Numbered from the stretch's first letter, positions 54,083 to 63,165 are shown. The stretch is DNA of 64,000 bases from Branchiostoma floridae (GCF_000003815.2 NC_049984.1:19925861-19989860), one strand, 5' to 3'. Made by a program: numbers and translations. Notes: generated from the letters alone by a model not told the origin.

Positions 54083-54526
54083 TCAAAATCTTCTGGAGGG
54101 TTTACGGCACTTAGCTGCCAGTCGGGAGAAGTAGCTAGAGACTTGCTGGCCAGTCAAAAAGTCCTGCACTTGGAATAGCCGTTGGCCTTGTGCATCCCGC
54201 GCATGTCTCATCTCTTTGGACACAGTAATGGGGTCTGACTTTCGTCAAGTAGATTGTCCAAGCCGAAACCGCTTATCAAGGTATTCCTTTTGCTTGTGGC
54301 TAAACCTGACAGCCTTCTTCGGACTGCGAAGTGGCCATCCTTGCTGTGGGCAAGGTGGTGTTCTAATTACTTCCAAGGATGGCTCTACATGTGGCACTTC
54401 TGACGGGCCTTGTGCGAGCTTTTGTGCGTACTTCAACTTTGACTTGTCCAGCAAAGTCTCTCTTTCAAGGCGACGTTTGTGCTTTCCGACATGCCGGCAG
54501 CTACATGAGCCTCTAGACCTTTGCAT
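54083..54526 (-). pseudogene. C-terminal exon of a TE-associated protein, single nonsense codon
   Basis: Reads CSCRHVGKHKRRLERETLL, DKSKLKYAQKLAQG, SPKKAVRFSHKQKEYLDKRF, RLGQST, TGA (54245-54247), then RKSDPITVSKEMRHARDAQ and FLTGQQVSSYFSRLAAK to a TGA at 54083. The same frame is open on both sides of the TGA; a Gly codon (GGA) is expected at that site from the family pattern GQ.TGRK. The KAVRF...KQKEYL.KF..G..TG.K.....V...MR..RD..G.RLF...FLT.QQ..S.FSRLA layout is one I recall from invertebrate C2H2/TE-linked proteins. Function unknown. Confidence 0.6.
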
Positions 54527-54528
54527 GT

Positions 54529-54978
54529 TTGATAAACCTTGACGCAGCTCTCAAGGAAAAGGCTGCCAAGGCTGGGTTGTACATGCCTGACAACTTCCAC
54601 GTGCCCGACAAGAAGGTTCTTCGGCTTGCCATCTCCGATGATGAGTGCGTAAACAATTTCACACTCTTTATTCGCAACATCGGTGTCTCCATTAATCATG
54701 AAGGAGATGTAGGGACTTACGAAATACGACCTGCAGTCTTCACCCTGGTGTCACTGATTGTCTTCAGGAACTTGGGGCATGCAGGCCGTGTCGTTGGCGT
54801 AGGTCGTGTTAATGTTGAGCCCATTTATCCGCATCCTCCTAACGCCCGGTCCCCAACGGCATTTACCTTATGGGGCCCTGCTGTCCCAGGGCCTACCTAC
54901 GGGTATTATGATTGTCGCCACAAACAAGCTGTCAACCAATCAGAGAACAGGCCTTCCTTGGGCTTCTTGTTGTCGTGA
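54529..54978 (+). CDS. hypothetical ORF, 149 codons
   Basis: LDAALKEKAAKAGLYMPDNF, VPDKKVLRLAISDDECVNNF and FIRNIGVSINHEGDVG look protein-like with a coding-type third-base preference. The C-terminal half runs into repeat-like sequence (AACGCCCGGTCCCCAACGGC, which recurs at ~55059). No family recognised; may be antisense noise. Confidence 0.3.
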   Translation: MINLDAALKEKAAKAGLYMPDNFHVPDKKVLRLAISDDECVNNFTLFIRNIGVSINHEGDVGTYEIRPAVFTLVSLIVFRNLGHAGRVVGVGRVNVEPIYPHPPNARSPTAFTLWGPAVPGPTYGYYDCRHKQAVNQSENRPSLGFLLS

Positions 54979-55100
54979 AGCTGTCTCGCAAAGGCCGCTG
55001 GGAAGCTACCAGCCAATCATGTTACGTATTACCATGACTTTGTTTGCTCACCATGCCAACGCCCGATCCCCAACGGCTGACTGCCCATATAAGGGCAAGC
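54930..55100 (+). promoter_or_regulatory. promoter-like CCAAT/TATA cluster
   Basis: CCAATCAG at ~54939, CCAATCATG at ~55012 and CATATAAGGG at ~55086 with CCAAT-to-TATA spacing of ~70 bp. No convincing downstream gene on +, so weak. Confidence 0.2.
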
Positions 55101-55153
55101 TCATTAATATCTAATAAGTAGGGCGGGTAATACCGCCGGCAAAAGGGAAGGAA

Positions 55154-55195
55154 AGCAGAGTACAGTCAGGAATAAATGACTGACGGTACTCTGCT
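55154..55195. repeat. 16 bp-arm hairpin
   Basis: AGCAGAGTACAGTCAG and CTGACGGTACTCTGCT, one mismatch, 10-base loop. Confidence 0.8.
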
Positions 55196-55559
55196 GTAGG
55201 AGAATGATTTATCCGCTGCAGTTGGAGAAGAGGCTTGAACTTTGTGAAGGGGTGTTCCTCCTTGCCAATGGTGTACGCGGTGTTGAACTCTACTTGTGAG
55301 CACTGTCCGGCCTCCTGTCGCTGCCATACAGCTTGGATAGTAGACGATATGACAAAGACAGCTTGTTTTCGCCCTAGACGAAACTTGCCGTCACCCCGGA
55401 TGACGTTGTCGATTTCCATGAAGCGTGTCCAACAAAGGTTGGTATCGACGGAGAGTAAATAGAGTGAAGGACGCGAAGTCTGTTCACCTCCTTCTTTAAC
55501 TTTTCCGCCCCTCTATGTAAACATTTTTTCGGTTTCTGGTGCATGGTAGTCAGCAAGCA

Positions 55560-55655
55560 CCTCCACCGGTTTAGTCATGATGCCAAAGGCGTTTTCCACC
55601 ACTCGTCGACCATGTGACAGGCGGTAGTAGTGGAGGATTCTTTCGTCATCTGTTG
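55560..55655 (-). pseudogene. PIF/Harbinger transposase C-terminal scrap
   Basis: LHYYRLSHGRRVVENAFGIM, the signature (YRLSRARRVVENAFGI) at the C-terminal side of the Harbinger DDE domain. Only this motif remains; it joins the PolB fragment directly, and downstream codons are not Harbinger-like. Confidence 0.6.
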
Positions 55656-56010
55656 TGTTATAGCAAACTCATTCGTCGGCGCCAAAGCAATAATAGGGCT
55701 TTGAGCACAGCCCAACGAAAGCATCCTCTGGCCATTCTTCTTTGAACAGTCCGGTAGAACGTTTGTCGTAGACCGCGTTTTCTGTGGGGAGAAACCAGAG
55801 ATGTCGTGCATGTTGCGTTTGATGGCGTCCGCCAAACTGTCAGCAGAGATTGCGATATAAGCCGAATCCGTATCCATCTGGCAGTAGTGGGAGTATGAAA
55901 CGTCCACAACCTTTCCCATAAAGTGGAAATAACACTGAAACATTTTGGCGTACTGATACACGAACAAGCCAATGTCGTGGAAAAGATCGAGTCACCCGCA
56001 ACTTCCGAAA
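55656..56010 (-). pseudogene. protein-primed DNA polymerase B palm fragment
   Basis: DIGLFVYQYAKMFQ, a short spacer, then YCQMDTDSAYIAI, the motif C (YxDTDS-type) catalytic block of family-B polymerases; YDKRSTGLFKEEW and LCSKPYY follow in another frame near 55720-55780. The IG...YQ.AK...MDTDS...LFK.E...GLCSK.YY order is Polinton/Maverick-like. Broken by at least one frameshift and truncated at ~55656 by the Harbinger scrap. Confidence 0.75.
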
Positions 56011-56425
56011 ACGCGGAGAATTGATATGTTGAACTTCATACAAAAGTACAGATAATTCCTGATCTTCTGTCGCATGTACAGTCCTACGTCCCTCTGTGGC
56101 CTGTCCGGGACAGTCCTGCTTCCAGCAAACTCTTTGTAGTTCTGAAGTTGTGAACAAAATTACATCGTTTTTGTGTAAATACAAAAAATTGCAAACGGGG
56201 CAACTATTTTAGCATTATTAATGTCAACCAGATATTTTACAGAGGATATATAAGGCCCTTGAAATGCCTTCGTGGCAGAGGAGTTAAACAAATCAGTACC
56301 TCATTTGCATAATTCATTAGAAACATATAATACATCAGTCATAAAGGTAAAACTCATTTGGGTCACGGAACTCTACTTTCTTATTTATTTTTGTACTAAA
56401 CACATAGAAATTAGATTGAACTTAC
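56011..56425. other. no gene seen
   Basis: AT-rich spacer; a - strand ORF over 55840-56184 is a shadow of the PolB frame. Confidence 0.4.
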
Positions 56426-56587
56426 GTCAACAACCCATGCCATGTTGTAGATGGTATGTGCACCACAGTCACTGCCATTCCCTTGAAGAGGTACCTTGAT
56501 GGCATCTGCTGTGCGGTCGAACTCTTTCTTGCTTTTGTAGCCGTCATGGAATTTCTGCAGGAGGTCAAAGAGCATCCTTGAGGCCAT
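56426..56587 (-). CDS. Ulp1/C48-like cysteine protease exon
   Basis: 54 codons ending at donor GTAAGT: MASRMLFDLLQKFHDGYKS, TADAIKVPLQGNGSDCGAH, TIYNMAWVVD. Q35 and C41 in PLQGNGSDCG form the oxyanion Gln and catalytic Cys of Ulp1-type (SUMO-protease fold) peptidases. The His/Asp part is not seen upstream, so the gene is partial. Ulp1-like proteases are common passengers of eukaryotic DNA transposons, including KDZ, Mutator and Helitron types. Confidence 0.65.
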
Positions 56588-57044
56588 TCAAGCAGCAGTA
56601 CTGAGTCTATCTTACGCTCCGGCTTTGGTCTGGCTTTACAATTAGAATGAATTAGAATTCCAATACCACATAAATAGCTGCCGGAGATTCTAGCATGGCA
56701 GTCAGCAGCTTTCTGTAGGAAGGAATCAGCTGGTGTAATTACGTAGCTGTTTGTTCATGAGCTGACTCCCGGAAAAGAACATGCCTGATTCATACAAGTC
56801 TGACGCGTTGGGTGGTTGCGGGCAAGACAACTGCATACATTCCACTCTGTGTGAGGCCTACGACAAGAATCCTTATCCAGCTTGCAGTAGGCAGCCATGG
56901 TAGTTGAGCACGAGCCTTTTGCTAGAGTTGTGCTCTACAAGAGGGAAAGTGTTGGAGAGCTTTGAGCGGGCACTTGCGCTCCGGTGAGGGTGTGTTCGGC
57001 CTTAGAATCTGAATAATGTTCCCCACGGCACTTTACATGCTCTC
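56588..57044. other. no firm gene
   Basis: A + strand stretch at ~56793-56900 reads SYKSDALGGCGQDNCIHST, a cysteine-rich segment; unplaced. Confidence 0.3.
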
Positions 57045-57274
57045 CGGGCTAGCCCTGATGTCCATCACAGCGTTGTGGCCCAGGCTGTCTTGGGCGCCCG
57101 GAAATATTTCCGTTAACATTCTGACGTCGTCTTCTAGTTGAGATGAGCTTGGAGCGCGAGATGAACTTGGAGCCGGACTACTGTAGGAGTCATCCAAGCG
57201 AGATGTGCTGGAACCGGCGCTGAAGTCATCTTCGCGAGATGTGCTGATACCGGTGCTGAAGTCAATGTCGTCAT
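57045..57274 (-). CDS. Ser/Asp-rich repeat exon
   Basis: Acceptor TTTCTTATCTTGTAG; possible donor AT/GTAAAG at ~57043. Reads DDIDFSTGISTSRE, DDFSAGSSTSRL, DDSYSSPAPSSSR (three imperfect repeats), then LEDDVRMLTEIFPGAQDSLG. Phase joins the exon at 57466 (G + AT). Low-complexity acidic/serine linker, function unknown. Confidence 0.5.
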
Positions 57275-57465
57275 CTACAAGATAAGAAATACGTCATGCG
57301 CACATAAATTTCCATCTGAGATATGCTGGTTATAAGCTAAAACCTCGTCATGGAATGATGCGAGGGGCGAGGGATCAAGTGAGCTGACTTTGGAGTGGCT
57401 TGTAAAGGAGTTTAATGTCTCCACAGTGTTGGTTAGTGTACAAAATAAGATAGAACCATATCTAC

Positions 57466-57577
57466 CTGAGCCTGGGTCTTCGGCCATATCCGTCATGATG
57501 CTCTGTGTGGCCTTGATGTTAGTTTTGGCCTGAGGTTTCTTGTGGCGTTTGGCCTCCTCAGATGTTTCGTTTCTACC
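57466..57577 (-). CDS. basic linker exon
   Basis: Acceptor GTACACTACAG, donor GTAGAT. Reads GRNETSEEAKRHKKPQAKT then NIKATQSIMTDMAEDPGS. Ends in phase 1, compatible with 57274. Its start phase does not match the upstream cysteine exon, so an exon or base may be missing. Confidence 0.45.
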
Positions 57578-57710
57578 CTGTAGTGTACAATATGAGTTAG
57601 AGTTGACATTTCTCATTAACAGCATGTTTATTTATGTTAAAGATATCTTATATTGTAAGCTAATTGAATGACGAAAGACATGAAAGAACAACTTTGATTG
57701 GTTTATTTAC

Positions 57711-57957
57711 CTTGTCTTCTCTTGGACACTTTGCATTTGTCCTTTTCCCTTCCAAACAGTACATACATGTCATTGCTGTCATGAGCTGGTATCAAGTGGG
57801 GCTTTATACAGCAATCTGAACAGTACACTACAGTTGGTCCACAGTCGTCACACTTGATGGGATGGCTTTCTTCTTCTCCACAAAAGCTGCAAATGGAAGA
57901 AACTTGGGCGGCCAGTTGGGTTGCTGTGTCTTAAAGCTGGTCCCTGATTTCTTCCCA
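57711..57957 (-). pseudogene. cysteine-cluster zinc exon (KDZ-type, tentative), one stop
   Basis: From W (57957): EEIRDQL, TAA (57931-57933), then DTATQLAAQVSSICSFCGEE, HPIKCDDCGPTVVYCSDCC, IKPHLIPAHDSND to donor GTAAAT. The C-x2-C...C-x2-C...C-x2-C..H...H layout is like the cysteine clusters that accompany KDZ-family transposases. No DDE region is identified. The exon lies directly 3' of the DM-domain reading frame. Confidence 0.55.
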
Positions 57958-58472
57958 CTGGCCACATTAAACGTACATAGCTGCTTGATAGAGATCACAT
58001 GTATCAGGAGATTGAGCAAGAATGTGCACCATTGGGTGCAGCCCTGGTGTGTGGCTTGCAAAGTCACCATCTTTTTGTTCAGGTTTTCGTACAGATTATT
58101 TGTTTCAGATTCCCCAAGCCTCCTGTTCTTCCTACGCTTGGCAGAGGTGCTGGTCGGCTTGGCGGCTCCACTGCTTCGACCAAAGTTCGCCATGGTCATC
58201 ACGTCGGCGGCAGACATGTCGGATCCGACTTCTCTCCTAGAATTTATCTCCCAGGCATGCTTCTGTCTGTACAAGGTGACCTGTTCACAGCCAGGACACT
58301 GGCAGTGCTTCCAGGGTCACTGCCGCTTGTGTCCTTTCACGGCCACCACGACTCCGTGAACACGGCAGAGTTTGCGTTTGAAGAAAGGATTGAAATTGGT
58401 AACCGCGGACCAGTGGCTGGACAAATTCCTACAGAGAGGGGTAACAGATGTAGATGAGGATGCTGAAGCCAT
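57958..58472 (-). pseudogene. DM-domain (doublesex/mab-3-like) reading frame with TGA
   Basis: One frame runs from ATG 58472. After ~35 residues it reads LCRVHGVVVAVKGHKRQ, TGA (58317-58319), PWKHCQCPGCEQVTLY, RQKHAWEINSRREV, then MSAADVMTMANFGRSS and a basic SAKRRKNRRLGES. CR.HG...KGHKR.C.W..CQC..C.....RQ.......RR is the DM zinc module of DMRT transcription factors. Here the TGA occupies a ligand Cys position and the first Cys of C-x2-C is absent (Arg), so DNA binding as a classical DM domain is unlikely. The frame stays open past 58228 into a basic linker; where the next exon joins is uncertain. Context is TE-rich, so a transposon-borne DM module is plausible. Confidence 0.7.
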
Positions 58473-58559
58473 CTTGAACGATGAAGAGGAGGGTCCTGAC
58501 GTTGTTGACCTCCCTGTGTTGATGGACGAATTTCTTAAAAGTTCTCAGATCCGGTACAA

Positions 58560-58717
58560 TCTGAGGGGAGCCGGCAACAGAAGTCAAATTTCTCTACGAG
58601 GCCGGCTCCCCAGAAGATCTACAGACAATAAATGTAACGATAGCCTAACATTAAAAACTACACATAACTACAATAAAAGAATGCTAACAAGTACAATGAC
58701 GATTAGGAATAAAATAG
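58560..58717 (-). mobile_element. LINE 3' UTR with stem-loop
   Basis: 3' end of the LINE at 58718-60540. CTGAGGGGAGCCGGC and GCCGGCTCCCC (58561-58612) form a strong stem with a ~25-base loop, similar in position to 3' structures read by LINE RTs. End point approximate. Confidence 0.5.
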
Positions 58718-60543
58718 CTAGTGAGGAATCATGAAAGTAAACAATGACTGCAGCGATGTCCAGGTACAAAAATTATCAGCTAAGAAGGTATGGTTTGTGC
58801 GGGATGTAAAATGATTGACCAGTAGTTTCCTAACAGATGAAATGGTAAGGTTTGAGAACATATGCTGGCGGATTGTTGCAGGTAAAGTGTTCCAGATGAG
58901 TACAACACGACTGAAGTAAGAGAAAGTAAATGATTCGGTTTTACATATACGGACAACAAGTTGGAAAGGATCAGTTGAACGGAGCTGTATATGTGGTAAT
59001 GATACATGTACGAACCGATGAATATCAATGGAGTATAGGCCTCGAAAACACTTAAAGAGAAACAACATGTCGAAAAGTTCACGCCTATAACAAAGAGGTA
59101 ATAAATTAGTGGTAACAAGTCTATCCCTATATAACAAGTCATAGTTGTTACAGATGTATTTGGTGGCTCTCCGTTGAACTCCCTCAACTTTACACATAAG
59201 AAATCTCGTGTGAGGGGACCACACCTGTGAGCAGTAATCTAAATGTGGAATTACTAGCGAACGAAACAGGTTAAGTTTGACTGTGAATGGAGCATTGTAC
59301 CCAACAGATCGTTTTATCATACCGAGTAAAGAATTGCACTTTGACACTTTCTTATGTACATGAGAATTCCAGGATAAATTGTGTTGTACATGAACTCCTA
59401 AGTCATTATAACTATCGTGTCGGCTGAGTACAGAATCTGACATGCGATAAGGGTATTCTACAGGTGCAGTTTTACGTGTCATACTAACAACAGAACACTT
59501 AGATGGATGAAATGCCATCTCCCAGGTTTTACCCCATGCCACAAGACGATCTAAGTCGGACTGAAATTTAAAACAATCAAAAATTGTAGCAATTCTTCTA
59601 AAACATTTAGCGTCATCTGCAAATATGGCCATTTTGCCAAATTCAACACAGTCAGGTAAATCATTAACGAACAATAGAAATAAAAATGGACCTAATATGG
59701 ATCCCTGGGGGACACCTGACAACACAGGTAAGTAATCAGACATTTCGCCCTCTATGACAGTTCTTTGAAAACGTTCTGAAAGATAGTCGCTAAATAAAGA
59801 AAGTAGTTGTCCGGAGACCCCAAAAGATTTCAATTTGTGTACAAGGAGTTTATGGGAGACACTATCAAAAGCTTTGCAAAAATATTACGTCAACTTGCCC
59901 AGATTGGTCCAGTACTTCACCTATTTCATCATAAACTTCTAAAAGTTGAGTGGTAGTGGATTTACCCTTGACGAAACCATGTTGAAGGGGATAAAGAGTG
60001 TTTGACAATAATGGATAAAGAGAGTTGAAAATACATCTTTCGAAAACTTTGCTTGTGATACATAATAAAGACACAGGTCTGTAATTAGATACGGCACTCT
60101 TATCCCCCTTCTTAAAGACAGGAGTAATATTAGCTTTTTCCCACATATTCGGAATTGTTGCATTGCTCACACATAGTTGAAACAGTTTTTCCAAGGATGG
60201 TGCTAATTGAGCTGCACACTTATTTAGGACCATCGCTGGGAGGTCGTCCGGCCCTGTGGCCTTTGTAACTTCCAGGTTTTTGAGAATAGATTCAATGGTG
60301 CTGACAGTAAATGTAACTGAGGAGATTTTGGGCACACTAGAAGTATCAATCAAGTCGGGCAACGGGGTTCCCCCATCCGTTCAGTTAAAAACAGAGTAGA
60401 AGAAGTTATTGAACAATTCTGCATTCTCCTGAGCAGTCTCAGCATACTCATCCTGAAGTTTCATTCTGTCTGGTAGACTTTTAGACTTTGTCTTAGTGTG
60501 GAAGAAGGACCAAAATCTTTTAGGATTACTCAGTACGATTGAT
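58718..60543 (-). pseudogene. LINE reverse transcriptase, 5'-truncated, one frameshift and one stop
   Basis: RT and C-terminal region of a CR1/L2-like element distinct from 21981. From the 5' side: NPKRFWSFFHTKTKSK, then TGA at 60381-60383; VTKATGPDDLPAMVLN, NYRPVSLLC, LQHGFVKGKSTTTQL; frameshift in the T-run at 59878-59882; SGVPQGSILGPFLFLL, catalytic IFADD (FADD 59612-59623), YNDLGVHV, and IPHLDYCSQVWSPH near the end. Removing one base of the T-run would keep a long frame, so the copy is fairly young. No endonuclease; 5' truncation at ~60543 touches the RecQ C-terminus. Confidence 0.92.
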
Positions 60544-60549
60544 GAGGTA

Positions 60550-61143
60550 TCAAAGTGTGTTGCTGATGTCTTGGAGTGGGCCTCTTCTTGCTCTTACCCG
60601 TCTAGTAGGTTGGTACTCAGGGTAGAGGGTGTCTATTGCATCTAGAATTTCTCCAGCTTTGCCGACTGGAATGCCGCTGATCTTCTCAAAATCCTCAACA
60701 CAATGGATTGTTTTGCATTTTCCACATATTAGCTTAATTGTCTCATCAGCCATCACTGCGTAGGATCCGTAAAGTAGTAACTCTGGTCTTTCAGCATACC
60801 ACTCTTCCCGTAGCTCCTCGATCCTCTTCTTCAGCTCCTCTGACTTTCTTGTGTCTGGCGTTGTTCGTCTTCTTTTCTGTCTTGTTTGTTGCTGGCATGG
60901 CTCTCTTGCTTGGTTGGAGAATAGACATGTAGACACAGTGTCTTCAGCTCTGTCACAGTGGCTACAGCACTGTTCTTGCTGTGTATGTGTGTTTTGCCCC
61001 AGATGTTTAAGTAATTCCTTACGCAGGCAGCCATCCGATGTTAAAAAGGCTTTGACCTCCTTTGCATTCTTCAGGTCTCCCTTTCCATGGAACACTACTG
61101 CACTTGCCTGTTCGCCGTCTCGACCACATCGACCAATTTCCTG
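60550..61143 (-). CDS. RecQ-like helicase C-terminal exon (motif VI + zinc region)
   Basis: 198 codons after acceptor CCTTTGTTGTAG. Starts QEIGRCGRDGEQASAVVFH, helicase motif VI (QE.GR.GRDG) with its arginine fingers, then the RecQ zinc region SDGCLRKELLKHL...CCSHC, a basic stretch QKRRRTTPDTRKS, a helical segment, and CGKCKTIHCVEDF before a stop. Motifs I-V are not found at higher coordinates except perhaps the 75 bp exon at 61612. RecQ enzymes unwind 3'-5'; alone this exon cannot. RecQ-like genes are multi-copy in several invertebrates. Confidence 0.75.
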   Translation of the reverse strand, partial: QEIGRCGRDGEQASAVVFHGKGDLKNAKEVKAFLTSDGCLRKELLKHLGQNTHTQQEQCCSHCDRAEDTVSTCLFSNQAREPCQQQTRQKRRRTTPDTRKSEELKKRIEELREEWYAERPELLLYGSYAVMADETIKLICGKCKTIHCVEDFEKISGIPVGKAGEILDAIDTLYPEYQPTRRVRARRGPLQDISNTL

Positions 61144-61611
61144 CTACAACAAAGGTCAGTTACGACATGAATTCAACCTTGATATTGTAATGATCTAAGT
61201 GGAGGTTTTGGTCAGGTGGGCTTGGAGAAAAATGTCAAAAATCGCAGCCACAACTTCATGTAGCCCACTCAACCAAACCCCTTGCATGTAGAGTACAAAG
61301 TTGATAAGTCATGGATGCCAATATGTTATTTATTTTTGAAAAGCAAACACAAAACTGCTTTCTTTAAGACACTTTGAATCCTAAGTCTTTCTCAATCTTG
61401 TATGACCCTATATGTTGATACTGTTACTTTTCTCTTTGACTTTGATCAAATTGAAAGGAGATTGATCAATAGTCTTTCACATTACCTATTGACACCTTGA
61501 ATATCTTGCAAAGATATTATGAAGATCATACAAAATTGAAAAAAAAACCGTTGGAACATGGTCCCTCTGTAAAGCAGTATGCTATCCAAACTATTGCTTT
61601 TTCAAACTTAC
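61144..61611 (-). other. putative intron
   Basis: Between the 75 bp exon (donor GTAAGT) and the RecQ exon (acceptor TTGTAG); AT-rich, no coding. Confidence 0.45.
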
Positions 61612-61686
61612 CTGCCAAATCTCTTGGATGTCCTCGACCTTGATTACAGCACGTCGAGCGTTCCCATTGCTGCCAGGTAGTTTGAC
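61612..61686 (-). CDS. 75 bp exon preceding the RecQ exon
   Basis: Near-consensus acceptor TTTCCCACTGTGTAG and donor GTAAGT; 25 codons VKLPGSNGNARRAVIKVED then IQEIWQ in phase 0-0. Continues in phase into QEIGRCGRDG; RRAVIKV...I is compatible with the motif V region but short. Confidence 0.5.
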
Positions 61687-61776
61687 CTACACAGTGGGAA
61701 ATACAGTTAATTTGGAAGAGAGACGCTTGAAGTAAGAAATTTGAAAATATATGGGGAGTTAAAAGTTTCTCCTTTG

Positions 61777-61986
61777 TCATTCTAAACAACTCATGATCTC
61801 TGAACCCGTGAGTTTCTTCAATGCACCCTTTCTGTCTGACACCCGATGGGGAACTTTTGCTCTATGTTTTCCAGCAGGTTTTTTAACGTAGGCCCCAGGC
61901 CTGTAGACTGTCAATGTGGACTTCGGCGGTGTTCTTGATGTTGCTGATGATGCTTGGGATTTTTTCCTGCTCTCTTCAGTTCTTTT
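61777..61986 (-). CDS. basic terminal exon, unknown
   Basis: Acceptor CTTTTTCACACGTAG. Reads KRTEESRKKSQASSATSRT, STLTVYRPGAYVKKPAGKH, KVPHRVSDRKGALKKLTG, ending at TGA. Lys/Arg-rich, no domain recognised. Could end the gene containing the exons at 62343 and 62652, but phases do not join directly. Confidence 0.4.
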   Translation of the reverse strand, partial: KRTEESRKKSQASSATSRTPPKSTLTVYRPGAYVKKPAGKHRAKVPHRVSDRKGALKKLTGSEIMSCLE

Positions 61987-62175
61987 GCTACGTGTGAAAA
62001 AGATTATAACAGTTTGCACACTCATATATGTTTCTATATGTATTATGTAATGTTACAACATGATTTTGCTTTATTTGCTCATTGAGCTGTTGCACAAAAT
62101 CAAATAATCCAAACATACATGTAAATGTAATGTCAGCAATACATTTGAATTTTCTATATTTACCTTTAGTCCATT

Positions 62176-62266
62176 CTCTACCTATATCTTTTAAGCTTGT
62201 AGCTTTAGTTGCTACTATGTTTTTAGCTGAGTTTGTCAGTAAGCTGACGCTGTCAGGCTCTTCCAT
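62176..62266 (-). CDS. candidate first exon
   Basis: ATG at 62266: MEEPDSVSLLTNSAKNIVAT, KATSLKDI, then donor G/GTAGAG. Phase does not match the next acceptor at 61986. Weak. Confidence 0.25.
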
Positions 62267-62342
62267 TTGTATGCACGTGTTTCAATACATATATACCTGC
62301 CCCGGCCAAACTGACGAAACATAAAAATACCACAGCGCCTAC

Positions 62343-62551
62343 CTCCTGGAGACCTCCCTGGGCCTGCTGGCCAGGAACTGGAGGAACAACGGCCGCTTCT
62401 GGTGGCACCGGGGCCGGCGGAACTTGGACCGGTGGCGCCTGGGGCTGGTGTAAAATGGGCGGCCCGGGCCCGTCTGCACTGCTTACTGGACTCGGCCCGG
62501 CTGAGATGGAGCTGCCGGCGGAACGGGGCGCTGAGGACGAATCATCACGTA
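62343..62551 (-). CDS. Pro-rich exon
   Basis: 209 nt, acceptor AAGTTAAAGTAG, donor GAG/GTAGGC. RDDSSSAPRSAGSSISAGPS then ILHQPQAPPVQVPPAPVPP and GQQAQGGLQE, all open. GC-rich. Starting phase matches the exon at 62652 (A + TA). Confidence 0.5.
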
Positions 62552-62651
62552 CTACTTTAACTTTGTAATATCACCAGGGTTAAGACTACATGGTGGCCCT
62601 AAACGGTGTACTTCTGATGGAGGGCGTTAGATTACTCATTTATGGCTTTAC

Positions 62652-62799
62652 TGATACACAACTGAATTTCTATTCTTCTGTGAGGAGAAGAGTCTGCAGG
62701 TAGTTGTTGGCTCGACTTCCTCTTTCCCTCACCCTGGCGGGGTTTTGCTACATTGTATTTGAAGTATCTAGACGTGGCAGGCCTGTCAACATGACCGTT
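62652..62799 (-). CDS. basic exon upstream of Pro-rich exon
   Basis: Acceptor with a long pyrimidine tract (CTTTTTTTTTTTTCAG), donor A/GTAAAG; 148 nt, phase 0 to 1. Reads NGHVDRPATSRYFKYNVAKP, RQGEGKRKSSQQLPADSSPH. Phases join 62551. Unknown protein. Confidence 0.5.
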
Positions 62800-62804
62800 C
62801 TGAA

Positions 62805-63165
62805 AAAAAAAAAGATATCACTGTCACTGCATTAACACTTTTCATCTCAATGATATGGTACAATGATTATACTTTAATTTATAGCCTTATGTGTGTCCCA
62901 TATTGAGATACAGGACACCTATTGATGTCAAATGATTGAAAGGATACCTTGAGGAAAGAAATTTACATGTGCAGGGCCGAGTTATGACAGGCTATTGACG
63001 TAATGTAATCATCTGTCTGAGATTGTGAAGATGTTATAATATAACGTAAAATGGCAGCCTTGATGTATTATTTTATTATGGCTATACCGCATTAAATGTG
63101 TTATATTGACAAGATTTGATATAAGAAAGTATATCATATAATCTGAGGTCTGGTATCTTGTAGGC
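62805..63165. other. no gene seen
   Basis: AT-rich, intron-like. Confidence 0.4.

Noticed and set aside
54930-55100. Functional promoter
   Set aside because: CCAAT and TATA-like words are present, but no gene with credible coding follows; listed only as weak.
58372-58734. 120-codon acidic + strand ORF
   Set aside because: Looks protein-like but is antisense to the DM-domain frame start and to the LINE 3' UTR; no family seen.
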